Source: Gracilaria domingensis
Taxonomy: Eukaryota > Rhodophyta > Florideophyceae > Gracilariales > Gracilariaceae
Direction: 5' to 3'
DNA: 64,000 nucleotides
NCBI GenBank assembly: GCA_022539475.1
Contig: VCMS01000012.1
Location: 310,001-374,000, forward strand
In this document: one piece after another, positions 29,523 to 39,451 of the stretch
How positions within the stretch are numbered: position 1 is the first letter of the stretch
Layout: each line of letters starts with the position of its first letter
The notes under the pieces: model-generated
Database searches by the model: none
Told to the model about the DNA's origin: nothing
What the model saw: only the letters and a program-made list of their open reading frames with translations
Position numbers and translations under genes: made by a program

Positions 29523-31712
29523 GGCCAGGTTCACGTTGCTGTCCTCTGCAACTTCAGTCTGTAATGGAATCGTTTCTTTTTGACAATAAAGGATTTCCAC
29601 AAGGTCATTCAACGGCGACGTGTCCCATGAGAAACTTCTGTGCAGTGGCAACTAAAACACAATAGAAATGGCGTCACGAAAGTTTGAGTTTAAAGGTTGG
29701 TGGAAAATGGTAGGATAAGCTGAGCAAAGACTGTCTCAAACTTGAGATTTCTGTCCGCGTAAGCGAGTTTGGCAATTCAATCTGCTCTTGTGCGATATTC
29801 AGCTCTGGTCCACAGCCTCTTATGCCCGTACTCTTTCCCAGTGGTTGTGAAATTCGATCATTTAAATAAGGGCTTCGTTCTTTTGTTTATCAGTTTCATT
29901 CGTTTAACCAGGGTCTGCCAATAGCTTCAACTTCACTCTCACGAACGTTTGCCCTCCAAAGGAACATTGGTTCCGCTACGTATACAGGGTAAAAGGGCTG
30001 TTTGCTTCCCTTTCTCTCTGTTGTCTTCTCTCGGGTTTGTTGTTTCTTTTCTTAGGCAGTGAAGAGTGTACATATCCTTAGCGGGAGTGAGGAATCGATG
30101 ATTCCGATATAAAAGCACAGAGATTGCCAAGGGTTGTACGGAAGATTAAAAAAAAGGAGTGCATGCATCCATGCTTTATATCAAACGGCGGTCCTTTATC
30201 CTTCCCTTTTTGGAATGGACGGTCGGTCCTCCCATATCGAAAACGCACTGCTTGCATGAAACATAACCATTTCCATTAAAGGCCTTTTTGTGACTCTATG
30301 ACATTGAGATTGGCACCCGAGAAGAACAAGAGATGGGCTTTTAAGATTGCTTCTCATTTTTGCTTGTCGTTCTTGAGCGCTTCTCAGTTATTCGGGTGTT
30401 CATGATGGAAGAGGGAGCCGTTTGAAGCACAAGGTATGCTATCGATATGTGACATCTTGTTTGCTCCGCGAGCAGAGGTACAGCGCATCACATGTAATTT
30501 GCTGAGAGTATGGACGATGGTGCGGAAGCCCAAGTCATGCAAGGCTCGACTCGTATCGTTTAGGGGACCACGGGCTACATTGTGAGTAAGGTTAAGGCTT
30601 CTGGCTATTTACATCACCGTTTTTGTGCGAAGAGGTTGGCACCTTCTCTCACTCTCTCTCTCCTTCTTTTTTTATTGGTATCATAGCGGCGGAAAATTCA
30701 ATTGGATACACGTATCGGCACTTTATGAGCATATCGATAGCTTTGATCGTGGCAAAACGCTTCCAACAGTAACGCGAGTGTCATGTCTGGACTCTTGCGA
30801 ACTCTACGAAGGTGCGGGCGATAAAAATGTCACAAATGTGTTAAACGCTCTGTGGGTTTGTACGTGTAGCCGCATACCCGTAGCGGGTTGTTTTCGGCAG
30901 TATGACAGGATAATTTTGGTTGTGAGAGAAACGGCGCATGAAAAGTGTGCAAAACGCAGCAAGAAACGTGCGTTGCTCTGAGATGATAAGAAGGCGAACA
31001 GTCATACAATACAAGTTGTCCCCCCTGGCAACTGAAGTTTGGCGACCAAACACACGCATGTGTGTGGCACACAGCACATTTTTATTCATTCGATTGGGAT
31101 AGCAGCTTGGAGGTTGGTTTGGCGGGGGAGCGATTTGACATGTTGTGACAAGCAGGTCAGAAGACGGGGAACGAGACAGGGAAAACGTGACGCTGCTGCT
31201 CCTCCATGGGCCATCTTCAAGATGCTGCTGTGCACAATTTTCTTTTTTTGTAACGGTATCTAGTCGATATCGATGATCGCGGTTTCCAACTTTTGTGTGT
31301 GTGCACTGTAAGATACGGCGAAGGATACGGCACCAACTGTTTGTATCCGGATACCTCTTAAGACCGTTTTGAGTACACAAACTGTGGATTGCTCGTCGCC
31401 AGCCGTTGGCTTACGTCGCGCTTTGAGCGCATCTCGTTGACGACGATTCGTTGTGGCGACGGCTCCATGTGCTCCATCGGTGCCGCCGCGCGCCTCGGAG
31501 CCGCACGCCTCGCAGGCGTGTCTCTCGAGTGGCCACTCGTGCGTGTGAATGAAAGCAGCAAAACAGAAAAAAAGGCAGCACACACTGCTGAGCGAAGGTG
31601 GACCCATGGTGCACCATGTGTTTGGTAAACACTGATGTTGATGGGTGTCAACCCGGGTACTTTTATACAAGACTAAATAAACAACAACGAACAAGCATTA
31701 GGATAGCGCGTA

Positions 31713-33069
31713 CTATGTATGGCGCGAAAACAACTTGAGCCAAACCGAGGGCGCGGCGACGTGCGCGTCGCGCGAGCGCGGCTCACTGGGCTTGCGCTGC
31801 ATGGCCTTGGTCTGCTCCAGCGCGCCCATGGCGTCGCGCACGTGCGGCGCAATGGCCGGTTGCATGCTCCAGCGCTGGTGCATGCGCGCGAGCATGGCGC
31901 TGACCTGCTCCACGTTGGCCGCATACGAGCTGTTGCGCAGCTCGTGCATGATGCTGTTGACGAACAGCACGGCCTTGAGCGCGACGGTGGCGTCGTGCTC
32001 GGCAAAGCGCACCAGCTGGTCGGTGAAGGCGAACACGTGCGACATGAGCAGCGAGCCGCACACGTCGGGGCCGAGGCGGCTCATGTTGGTGAGGCACTCG
32101 AAGCTGGCGTGGATGAGGCCGAGGTCGCCGTCGCGGCAGTGGCGCACGATGGCGTGGCTGCTGTCCATGACGGAGGACACGATGCTGGTGGACATGAACA
32201 CGGCGGGCGCGTGCGCGCCGCGGCGGCTGGCGGCCATCTGCGACACGACGTGCAGCGCGTAGCTGAGCGTGGTGGGCGGCGGCGGCGGCGGCGCGGCGGC
32301 GCGCACGTGGCGGTCGATGAGCGCGGAGAGCGCGGCGAGGCAGCGCGGCGTGGCGACGGCGGCGTCGCGGCCGGCGTCGGAGGCGACGAGCGCGTAGAGC
32401 AGGCGCGCGGCGTGCGCGTCCAGCTCGGCGCGCTGGAAGCGGTCGCAGCCGTCGGCGACGGCGTGCACGGCGTCGGCGGCCAGCAGCGCCGGCGCGTGGC
32501 GCGGCGCGAGCGCGTGCAGCACGTCGAAGGCGGCGGCGGCGACGGGCAGGTCGCGGCCAAAGGTGGTGGCGCTGCGCGCCAGCGCGCGCAGCGCGAGCGC
32601 GACGGCGCCCAGCTCGACGACGATGCACGCGTGCTGCGGCGACGCGGCGGCGAGCTTGGCGAGCGCGCGCACGGCGCTGAGCACGACGGGCAGCGCGGCG
32701 GGGTGCCAGCGCGCGCAGTGCAGCAGCAGGTCGCACGCGCCGGCGGCGCGCAGGTGCTTGTCGACGGCGGCGTCGCGCACGTGCGCGAGGCGCAGCACCA
32801 GCACGCACGCCGCCTTGCACAGGCGGCGGTCGGCGCGGCCGAAGCGCGCCAGCACGGCGGACACGGGCAGCAGCACGGCGCGCGCGGCCACGAAGCGGCA
32901 GTTGGGCAGGTTGGCGTCGTCCAGCAGCACGCCCAGCGCCTCCATGGCGGCGGCGGCCAGCGCCGGCTGCCGCTCGTGCACCACGATGGCGTCGCACAGC
33001 GCGCGCGGGTCGTCGGCCAGCACGTGCTGGCGGAACGCGTACTGCGCGGCGCGCGGCGGCGGCGACGGC

Positions 33070-33108
<39 letters not shown>

Positions 33109-34250
33109 ATGTCGGCGCGCACGACGCTGGTGGGCGACGGCGGCGCGCTCTTGGAGGCGGCGGCGGCGGCGGCGGCGTCGCGCAGCGCGGCCAGCTGCCG
33201 CGCCAGCGCGGCGGCGGGCGGGCGCGCGGCGGCGCACTGCTGCCACGCGGCCTCGACGAGCGCGCGCAGCGCGCGCGGCGGCGGCGGCGGCGCGCGCGCG
33301 CCGCGCGGCCACGGCGGGCGCTGGCCGCGCACGCACACGGCGGCGAACACGTGCCACTGGTGGAGGCCGGCCCACGGGCGCGCGCCGCCGGCCGCCAGCT
33401 GGAACAGCACCACGCCCAGCGCGAACACGTCGGCCGCCTGCGCGCGGCGCGCCGCCAGCGGCCGCGCCGCCGCCCACGCCTCGGGCGCCAGGTACGCCGG
33501 CGTGCCGCGCGGCGCCATGGAGCCGGCCACGGAGCACACCGCCGCCGACGCCGCCGAGCGCACCGCGCCGTCGTGCTCCTCCTCCTCCTCCGCGTCGGCG
33601 TCGTCGCCGCCGTCGCCGCCGTCGCCGCCGCAGCGCGACAGCGCCAGGTCCACCAGCTTGACGCGCGTGCCGGCGCGCAGCCGCCCGCGCGCGTCGGGCG
33701 CCTGCGTCAGCAGCAGGTTGGACGGCTTCACGTCGCCGTGCGCCGCGCCGGCCGCGTGCAGCTCGGCCAGCGCGGCGGCGGCGGACGCGCCCAGCGCCAG
33801 CGCGTCGCGCTCGCGCAGCGGCGCGCCGCGCTGCAGCACGTCGGCCAGCGACGCGCCGAGCCGCTCCACCACCAGCAGCGGCGCGCCGCCGCGCGCCGGC
33901 GCCGCCACCGCGCCGTAGAAGGCGGCCACGCACGCGAGGCGCCGCAGCCGCCGGTACTGGCGCGCCTCGCGCAGCAGCTGGCGGCGCGCCGCCTCGCGCT
34001 GCCGCTCGCGCCGCGACAGCGGCGCCGCGCGCGCCGCGCCGTCGCGCGCGCCCTCCGCCGTGGACGCCGCGCGCGCGCGGCGCGGCGGCGCGCGCAGCTG
34101 CTTGAGCGCGACGGGGTACACGCCGTCCAGCACGCCGGCGTACACCACGCCGAACGCGCCGCGGCCCAGCACGGTGGCCGCGCCGCTGTCATCGGTCACG
34201 ATCGCCACGCGCGCCGCATCCAGCTGCAGCTCGTCGTCGTCGCGCTGCAT
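31713..34250 (-). CDS. Protein kinase with C-terminal ARM-like region
   Basis: An 845-residue protein in a very G+C-rich island. Kinase domain: glycine loop VLGRGAFGVVYAG, VALKQL with the ATP-binding Lys, catalytic loop HGDVKPSN, and TPAYLAPEAW with the APE. Where DFG is expected it reads VDLALSR, so Phe and Gly are replaced and the activation segment is unusual; kinase activity is uncertain. The interval before APE holds Gly-Asp and Glu runs. After a Pro-rich linker (two runs of eight or more Pro near MPPPP) comes about 430 residues of helical repeats, Ala/Leu-rich, resembling armadillo repeats. The start is the ATG at 34250, in front of the domain; the frame continues upstream through a GA/TC microsatellite that is surely untranslated. 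Confidence 0.75.
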
Positions 34251-34258
34251 GTCGCAAC

Positions 34259-34263
<5 letters not shown>

Positions 34264-34318
<55 letters not shown>
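34264..34318. repeat. (GA)n microsatellite in kinase leader
   Basis: About 27 GA units sit just upstream of the kinase ATG, so the mRNA leader would contain a long UC tract. A TATATC element at about 34391-34397 (minus strand) could be the TATA box. Confidence 0.85.
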
Positions 34319-34323
<5 letters not shown>

Positions 34324-35164
34324 CGAGAGGGCAAGAGCGAGGGAGGCGCGCGATGCGGCGCGGGCGCGCGCGAGCTGCGGCGCGTGGTGATGATATATGG
34401 CGCGGCGCTCAGCGATGCGGCAGCCCCGCGCCAGCAGGGCGGCGCGCCTCGTTGGCGCCCGCCACGGCGCGCGCGCCGCCGCGTCGAGCAAATTAGCGCG
34501 CCGATTATTAGCCACGCCACTGCGCCACACAGCGTTGCCGCCGCGCCGTCGGCGCGCCACCCGCCGCGCCAGCGCGCGCCGCGCGCGGCAGCGCAGCTCT
34601 CACCTCGTCGCCGCGCCGTCGCGCGGCGCGCGCGCGCCAGCAGCGCGCGCCGCGCCGCGCGGAGGCGGCGCTGCGCGCGCACGGCGCCGCCGTGGCGGGC
34701 GCGCGCGCGCGGTGTGCCACGCGGTGAGCGCGCGCGCCGCGCGGCCGCGCGCGAGGCGGCCGGCGCCGCGTCGGGCGCGCGCGGGCGCGCGCGGCTGGGC
34801 GGCGGCGTCGCGCAGCGGCGCAAGCGGCCGGCGCGGCGGCGGCGGCGCGCAGCGGCACGCCGACAAGCGGCGGCGGCGGCGGCGGCGGCGGCGCGGCGCG
34901 GCGCGCCACGAGGCGCGGGCGCGCTGCGCAGCGCGCGGCACGGGCGCCTGGCGGGGGCATGGGGGCGGTTAAAATTAAAAGTTTACCATACAGACACAAC
35001 ACAAGCACGCGCACAAGCTCGGAAAACGGCCGGAAAAGGGGCGAAAAGCGGGGGGGAGGGGAGGCGCGCGCGCCGCGAGCGAGGTGCTGCAGCGCGCGCG
35101 GGGGGGGGGGGGCGGCGCGCGCGGAGGCGGTCGCGCCGCAGCAGCAGGGCGCGCGGCGCACAGT

Positions 35165-35361
35165 TCAGTACGCGTCGCCGCCGCCGCGCTGCACCGGGTC
35201 GCGCTCCAGGCTGGGCATGTCGCCGCTCTCCTCGGCGATGGACGCCGCGCCGGACGCCTGCGGCGCGTCCGACACCGCGCCGGAGCCGTCGCCGCCGCCC
35301 ATCAGCCGCTCCTGCGCGTCGAACGTCAGCGCCACCGTGTCGCCCTCGCGGTCGCCCGCCG

Positions 35362-35412
<51 letters not shown>

Positions 35413-36037
35413 CGCCGCCGTCGCCCGCGCCGCCCGCCGCCGCCGCCGCCGCCGCCTCCAGCCCGCGCTCCACGCCGAGCACGGCGGAGTTGTCGCCAAT
35501 CTCGTCGCGCTCAACTTGGTGCGCAGGTCGATAAAGTCCGTGCGCGTGGCGGCGGGGCCGGCGCCCAGCACGTAGTCGTGCGGCGGCGGCGTGGGCCCGC
35601 GCGGCACGGGCGGCGGCGGCGGCGGCGCCGCCGCGCCCGCCTCGTCGGACGACGAGCCGCCGCCGGCCGCCGCCGCCGCCGCCGCCGCGGGCGCCAGCGG
35701 CGCCAGCACGTCGCCGCCGCCGCCGGACGGCGGCACGGCGGGGCCCATGTCGCGCGCCTCGTCCTTGCGGAACGCGGCGGCGTCCACCACCACCTCCGTG
35801 CCGCTGGCGTCCACGCCCGCCTGCGCGGCCGAGTACTCGCCCGTCGCCTGCTGCGGCTCTCTGCGCCGCAGCGCGGCCAGCGCGAGCAGCGCCACCACCA
35901 CCAGCAGCAGGAACAGCCCGGCGATGACGCCGCCGATCAGCCCGGCGCGCCAGCGCTGCGAGCGTCCGTCCAGATCGCCGCCCGCCTGCGCGCCGCCCGA
36001 GCCGTCGCCGCCATCGCCATCGCCGCCACCATCGCCA

Positions 36038-36085
<48 letters not shown>

Positions 36086-36203
36086 CCGTCAACGCCGGGC
36101 GCGATGGGCGGCGGCGCGGCGGCGTCGGGCTGCGAGGGCGACGCGGAGGGCGAGGCGGCCGCGGGCGGCGGCGGCGACGCGGCGGGCTGCGTGGGCGGCG
36201 GCT

Positions 36204-36234
<31 letters not shown>

Positions 36235-36384
36235 AAGCGGCGACGGCGACGGGCCGGAGGGCACAAGCACCTGATCGGGCTGCGCGTCCGGCACGGGCAC
36301 GTCCTGTTGGCGGGGGAGCGGCGCGGCGCAGCAAAGCGCGAGCGCGAGCGCGAGCGCCGCGAGGCGGAGGGCGGGGGGGCGCAT
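35165..36384 (-). CDS. Proline-rich single-span membrane protein with a frame break
   Basis: Type I membrane protein of unknown role. The signal peptide is MRPPALRLAALALALALCCA; then come Pro/Ala-rich sequence, a (Gly-Asp)n run and one membrane span (LIGGVIAGLFLLLVVVALLA, about 151-170), followed by a cytoplasmic tail. The first frame loses sense after DFIDLRTKLS near 35510 and becomes Arg/Ala repeats. One frame over, the sequence continues sensibly from ERDEIGDNSAVLGVERGLE through Gly/Ala runs to GDTVALTFDAQERLMGGG and stops at 35165. A missing base near 35510, real or a sequencing error, best explains this. The frame as given would end at 35326. Confidence 0.6.
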
Positions 36385-37928
36385 GGTCGGGAGGGCGGGG
36401 GGGGGGAGGGGGGAAGGGGTTGGGGTGCTGGGGGTGGGCGCGCGCGGGGGGGGGGCGGCGATGGGACGCGCGGCGGGCGGGCGGGTCGCGCGCGGCGAGG
36501 CGCGCGATAAGAGCGCGCGGCGCGCGCGAGAGCGACGTTCACCGCGCGCCGATTTGGGAGCGCGGCGTGGCGCGCGTGCGGCGGGCGCGCTGTGTAAGGG
36601 CGCGCGCCTTACACATGGCCGTTTTGGGACGCCGTTTGTGACGGTTTGCGCGCGTCTGACAGCGCGGCGCGCCGCCGCCGCGCGTATTCCCGGACGGCGC
36701 GGCCACTTGGCGCGCCGCCGCGAGAAGGTAACACGCCGTTAGATACTACGCTGCTCTACCGCTGTGCGCGTGCTGGGCTTGTCGGCGCGTTTGGTCGTGC
36801 GAGCGCCATGGCGGAGCGGCCGGTCGCACGGTTTTACCGCGCCGTGTGGCAGTTGTTCTGGCGACGGGCGCGCGCGCGCGCGCGCCGGCGCGCAGGCGCG
36901 GCAGGCGCGCGCGCCAGCGTGTGTCGGAGGGCGCGCCGTCGCGTGGCGCCGCGCGCGCGCCGCATCGCCGCCGCGGCGCCGTCGCCGCCGCCGGCGCGGC
37001 GGCAGCCCGCCGGCGCGGCGGCGGCGGCAGCGGCGGCAGCGGCGGCAGCGGCGGCAGCGGCGGCGGACGTCGCGGCGCGGCGCGGCTTCGCGTTCGCGCT
37101 GCCTTCGTTGGCGCCGTCCTGGCCGCGCGGTCGCCGCCGGCGCGCCGGCGTCCGCAGCGCTTTTGACGCTCCAACTCGACAGGCGCACGCACGTGTGCAG
37201 CTGTGCAGCTGGGAAGCTGTCCACGTGTGTGACTGCCTCCTACACCACTCCACAGCACAATGTGCAGTGTACAATCAAGTTCATGTCATGAACGCAACAA
37301 GCGATCAGCCGCATCACCAGCGACCATTGACAAGTTGGGTAACTTTGAACAGGTCACAGACAAGCCTCAAAGGCTTGTCGCGCAACGACGCCGCGCGCGC
37401 GCTGCATACACAGCGCCATCTACTGTACCAAGGTACAGTACATGCTAGAGACAGCGCCCGTAGCATGTGTCTTACCGTACTGGCGGGTGCTATCGATAGC
37501 GCACGCTCCATCACATCCTCCGCCCATATCGATACTCGTATTGCACAGCAACAAACAACGCCCGTCACACCGCGAGCGCCACTTGCAGCGCGCGCGCCCT
37601 GGCGCTCACCACTGCCTTCCCCTCTCCCCGCGCTCCACGCGCGCCGCGTCCTCATCAGCTGCCGTGCAGCGCCGCCGCCATGGCGCCGCTGCACCGGGCC
37701 CACTGGCTGAAAACCTCATACACACACACCGCTGCCCTCAAGCGCGCCACAGCCAGCTGAGACAAGCCGTGTTCCTCTCAAACCACCCACCAACAAGTGG
37801 CAAACCTGCGCGGACACTTCTCGCGTCGTCCCACGCGTGTTCCTCTTCAAACATCTTCTTACACATACAGATATCTACCAAGCGCGTCAGTCAACGTCCA
37901 ACATTTCTGTTGCGCCACAACACCGCCC
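36385..37928. other. G+C-rich then mixed intergenic DNA
   Basis: From 36385 to about 37170 the DNA is dominated by CG, GGC and GCGCGC runs (alternating tract near 36868-36890), then drops abruptly in G+C. The many open frames here are by-products of composition. No gene supported. Confidence 0.45.
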
Positions 37929-38519
37929 ATGCACCACCTTGCTTTCCATCGCAAGTCGCACTATTTACTTCTCCCAATGCTTTGCGCGGTGAACCATTCA
38001 CCTGTAAATCCACACAACCTCCCAAACACACAAAAAAAAAAAAAAAGTATCATCGTCATAGCCGTCACCCATCATCACCATGTTGTTCTCATTCCTTGCG
38101 CTCATCATGCTGCCCTTATCCCATCCGCTACACCACCACATTCGACCGTGGCGCTTCACACTGCCCGTTCCGTCCATCAACCTGTTCCGCAACAGCCTGT
38201 CGCACCGCATCATCGACAATCGCACCCATTTAACGCTCATACTGTCGCATCCTCTGCTCAAGAGCCACCCATACCTCCAGATCAAAGTGCTGTCTCAGCC
38301 CCCACTACTCCACCTCTACCTGTCCGAACACTGCCAAAACTGCAACCCAATCCGTCTTTCACACTCACTCTTTCTGTCGGAACAACTGGCCCAGGCATCA
38401 GTACACCTGCGTCAATCTCACACCGACACCGTCACTCTCACCCTGGAAAAGCTCTCCACCCGCATTCAAAGGCGCGTTACTTCGTGCATCAGTTCCAAAC
38501 ACTCCCCCCGCTGTCTTAA
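37929..38519 (+). CDS. Doubtful Pro/His/Gln-rich coding segment
   Basis: From about 38081 to 38519 this frame reads like a disordered regulatory protein (SVHQPVPQQPVAPHHRQSHP, ISHRHRHSHPGKALHPHSKA). The ATG at 37929 would require reading through a 15-A run, so the true start is unclear. After the stop, another frame continues in similar style (TLHVQPVRPPTYSPFFRRFR, then a TGA, then RLESSRGSYGSFPPSY to KYYLCYRLRD), which suggests a decayed gene or several indels. No family recognised. Confidence 0.25.
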   Translation: MHHLAFHRKSHYLLLPMLCAVNHSPVNPHNLPNTQKKKKSIIVIAVTHHHHVVLIPCAHHAALIPSATPPHSTVALHTARSVHQPVPQQPVAPHHRQSHPFNAHTVASSAQEPPIPPDQSAVSAPTTPPLPVRTLPKLQPNPSFTLTLSVGTTGPGISTPASISHRHRHSHPGKALHPHSKARYFVHQFQTLPPLS

Positions 38520-39451
38520 AAACCTTGCACGTTCAACCTGTTCGTCCACCCACGTACAGCCCGTTCTTCAGGCGCTTCCGTGCTCATATTCGTGCGCGCT
38601 TAATCTGCTGACGCATTGCACTCCTACGCCTGGAATCTTCTCGTGGCTCATACGGCTCATTTCCACCGTCGTATTCGTCATCGTCGCCATCATCATCATC
38701 ATTTCTTTCTTGTGGGGCTTCTCGTTCGCCATTTGTGCGCTTCCGTTGCAAGTATTATCTGTGCTACAGGCTGCGCGACGTGTGTTTTCTCATGTGTCCA
38801 AATGGACCAAACGGGAAGCAATACTAGTGTCCCCATGATGATCATGCCACCATACCCCCCAAATGATTTGTTACCCAAAACCGCCCAATTCACATACATG
38901 ATCACAATGATTTTTTGGTCTGCGATCGTCTCGACTGTCTTCAGCAAGGACACAAGTTCAACAAAGCGATGGCGCAGCTCTCTTCTTGTTTTTTTTTTTT
39001 TTTCTTTTACATGAGCGCACAGCGTTTCCGCCAAACACAAAAGCTGTATGATATCCCACCACTTCCATCCATATAACCCGCAAGGCGAATGAACAGGATG
39101 ATCCTGGTCGCATAACTCACGCTGTGATTTGACAAGCACTACCAAGCTTGCTGCTAAAGCACCACCGACCTCGCTCTTGCCGGACCTCGTTCGCAAGCAA
39201 AATCCTCGTCACTGAGCGATGCGAGTTATCTGCGCGCAAAAACTTGTTGATATGCGTACAATGCAAGTAAATGAAAGCAAGCTGTGGAATGTACAAACTG
39301 TTGAAAGATAGATGGTGAGACAGAAACAAGTCAGTTTCAACCTCATCATATGAATAATATCATTATCGAAAACGAACATTTGAGCTTTTACTCTAGACGC
39401 CACAGAAACAGCAAAGCTTGGATTCCTCTTCAATGTACATGCACGATATGA
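38520..39451. other. Intergenic, possible gene remnant
   Basis: Contains the possible frame-shifted continuation of the preceding segment up to about 38830. A hydrophobic frame here (38080-38838) is created by TCA/ATC repeats and is not trusted. A poly-T run lies at about 38988-39003. Confidence 0.4.

Larger units (their letters stand above)
27564..31712. other. Gene-poor interval, 4.1 kb
   Basis: No protein gene recognised. Contents noted: GA/TC microsatellites (28456-28571), a retroposed element with target-site duplications (28903-29056), a perfect hairpin (29484-29522) and pyrimidine-rich tracts. Open frames of up to 179 codons near 30841-31694 have low-complexity composition and no domain. 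Confidence 0.5.

Noticed and set aside
31719-34265. 848-codon plus-strand frame opposite the kinase
   Set aside because: Antisense shadow of Arg/Gly/Val repeats; the minus strand has recognisable kinase motifs.
36028-36090. GTCGCC tandem repeat
   Set aside because: It is the coding repeat for a Gly-Asp run in the membrane protein, not a separate element.
34060-36510. 816-codon plus-strand frame across a microsatellite
   Set aside because: Runs through the GA repeat and the antisense of the membrane protein; composition only.
38080-38838. 252-codon frame with an apparent membrane span
   Set aside because: The hydrophobic run comes from ATC/TCA repeats; a neighbouring frame reads more like protein.
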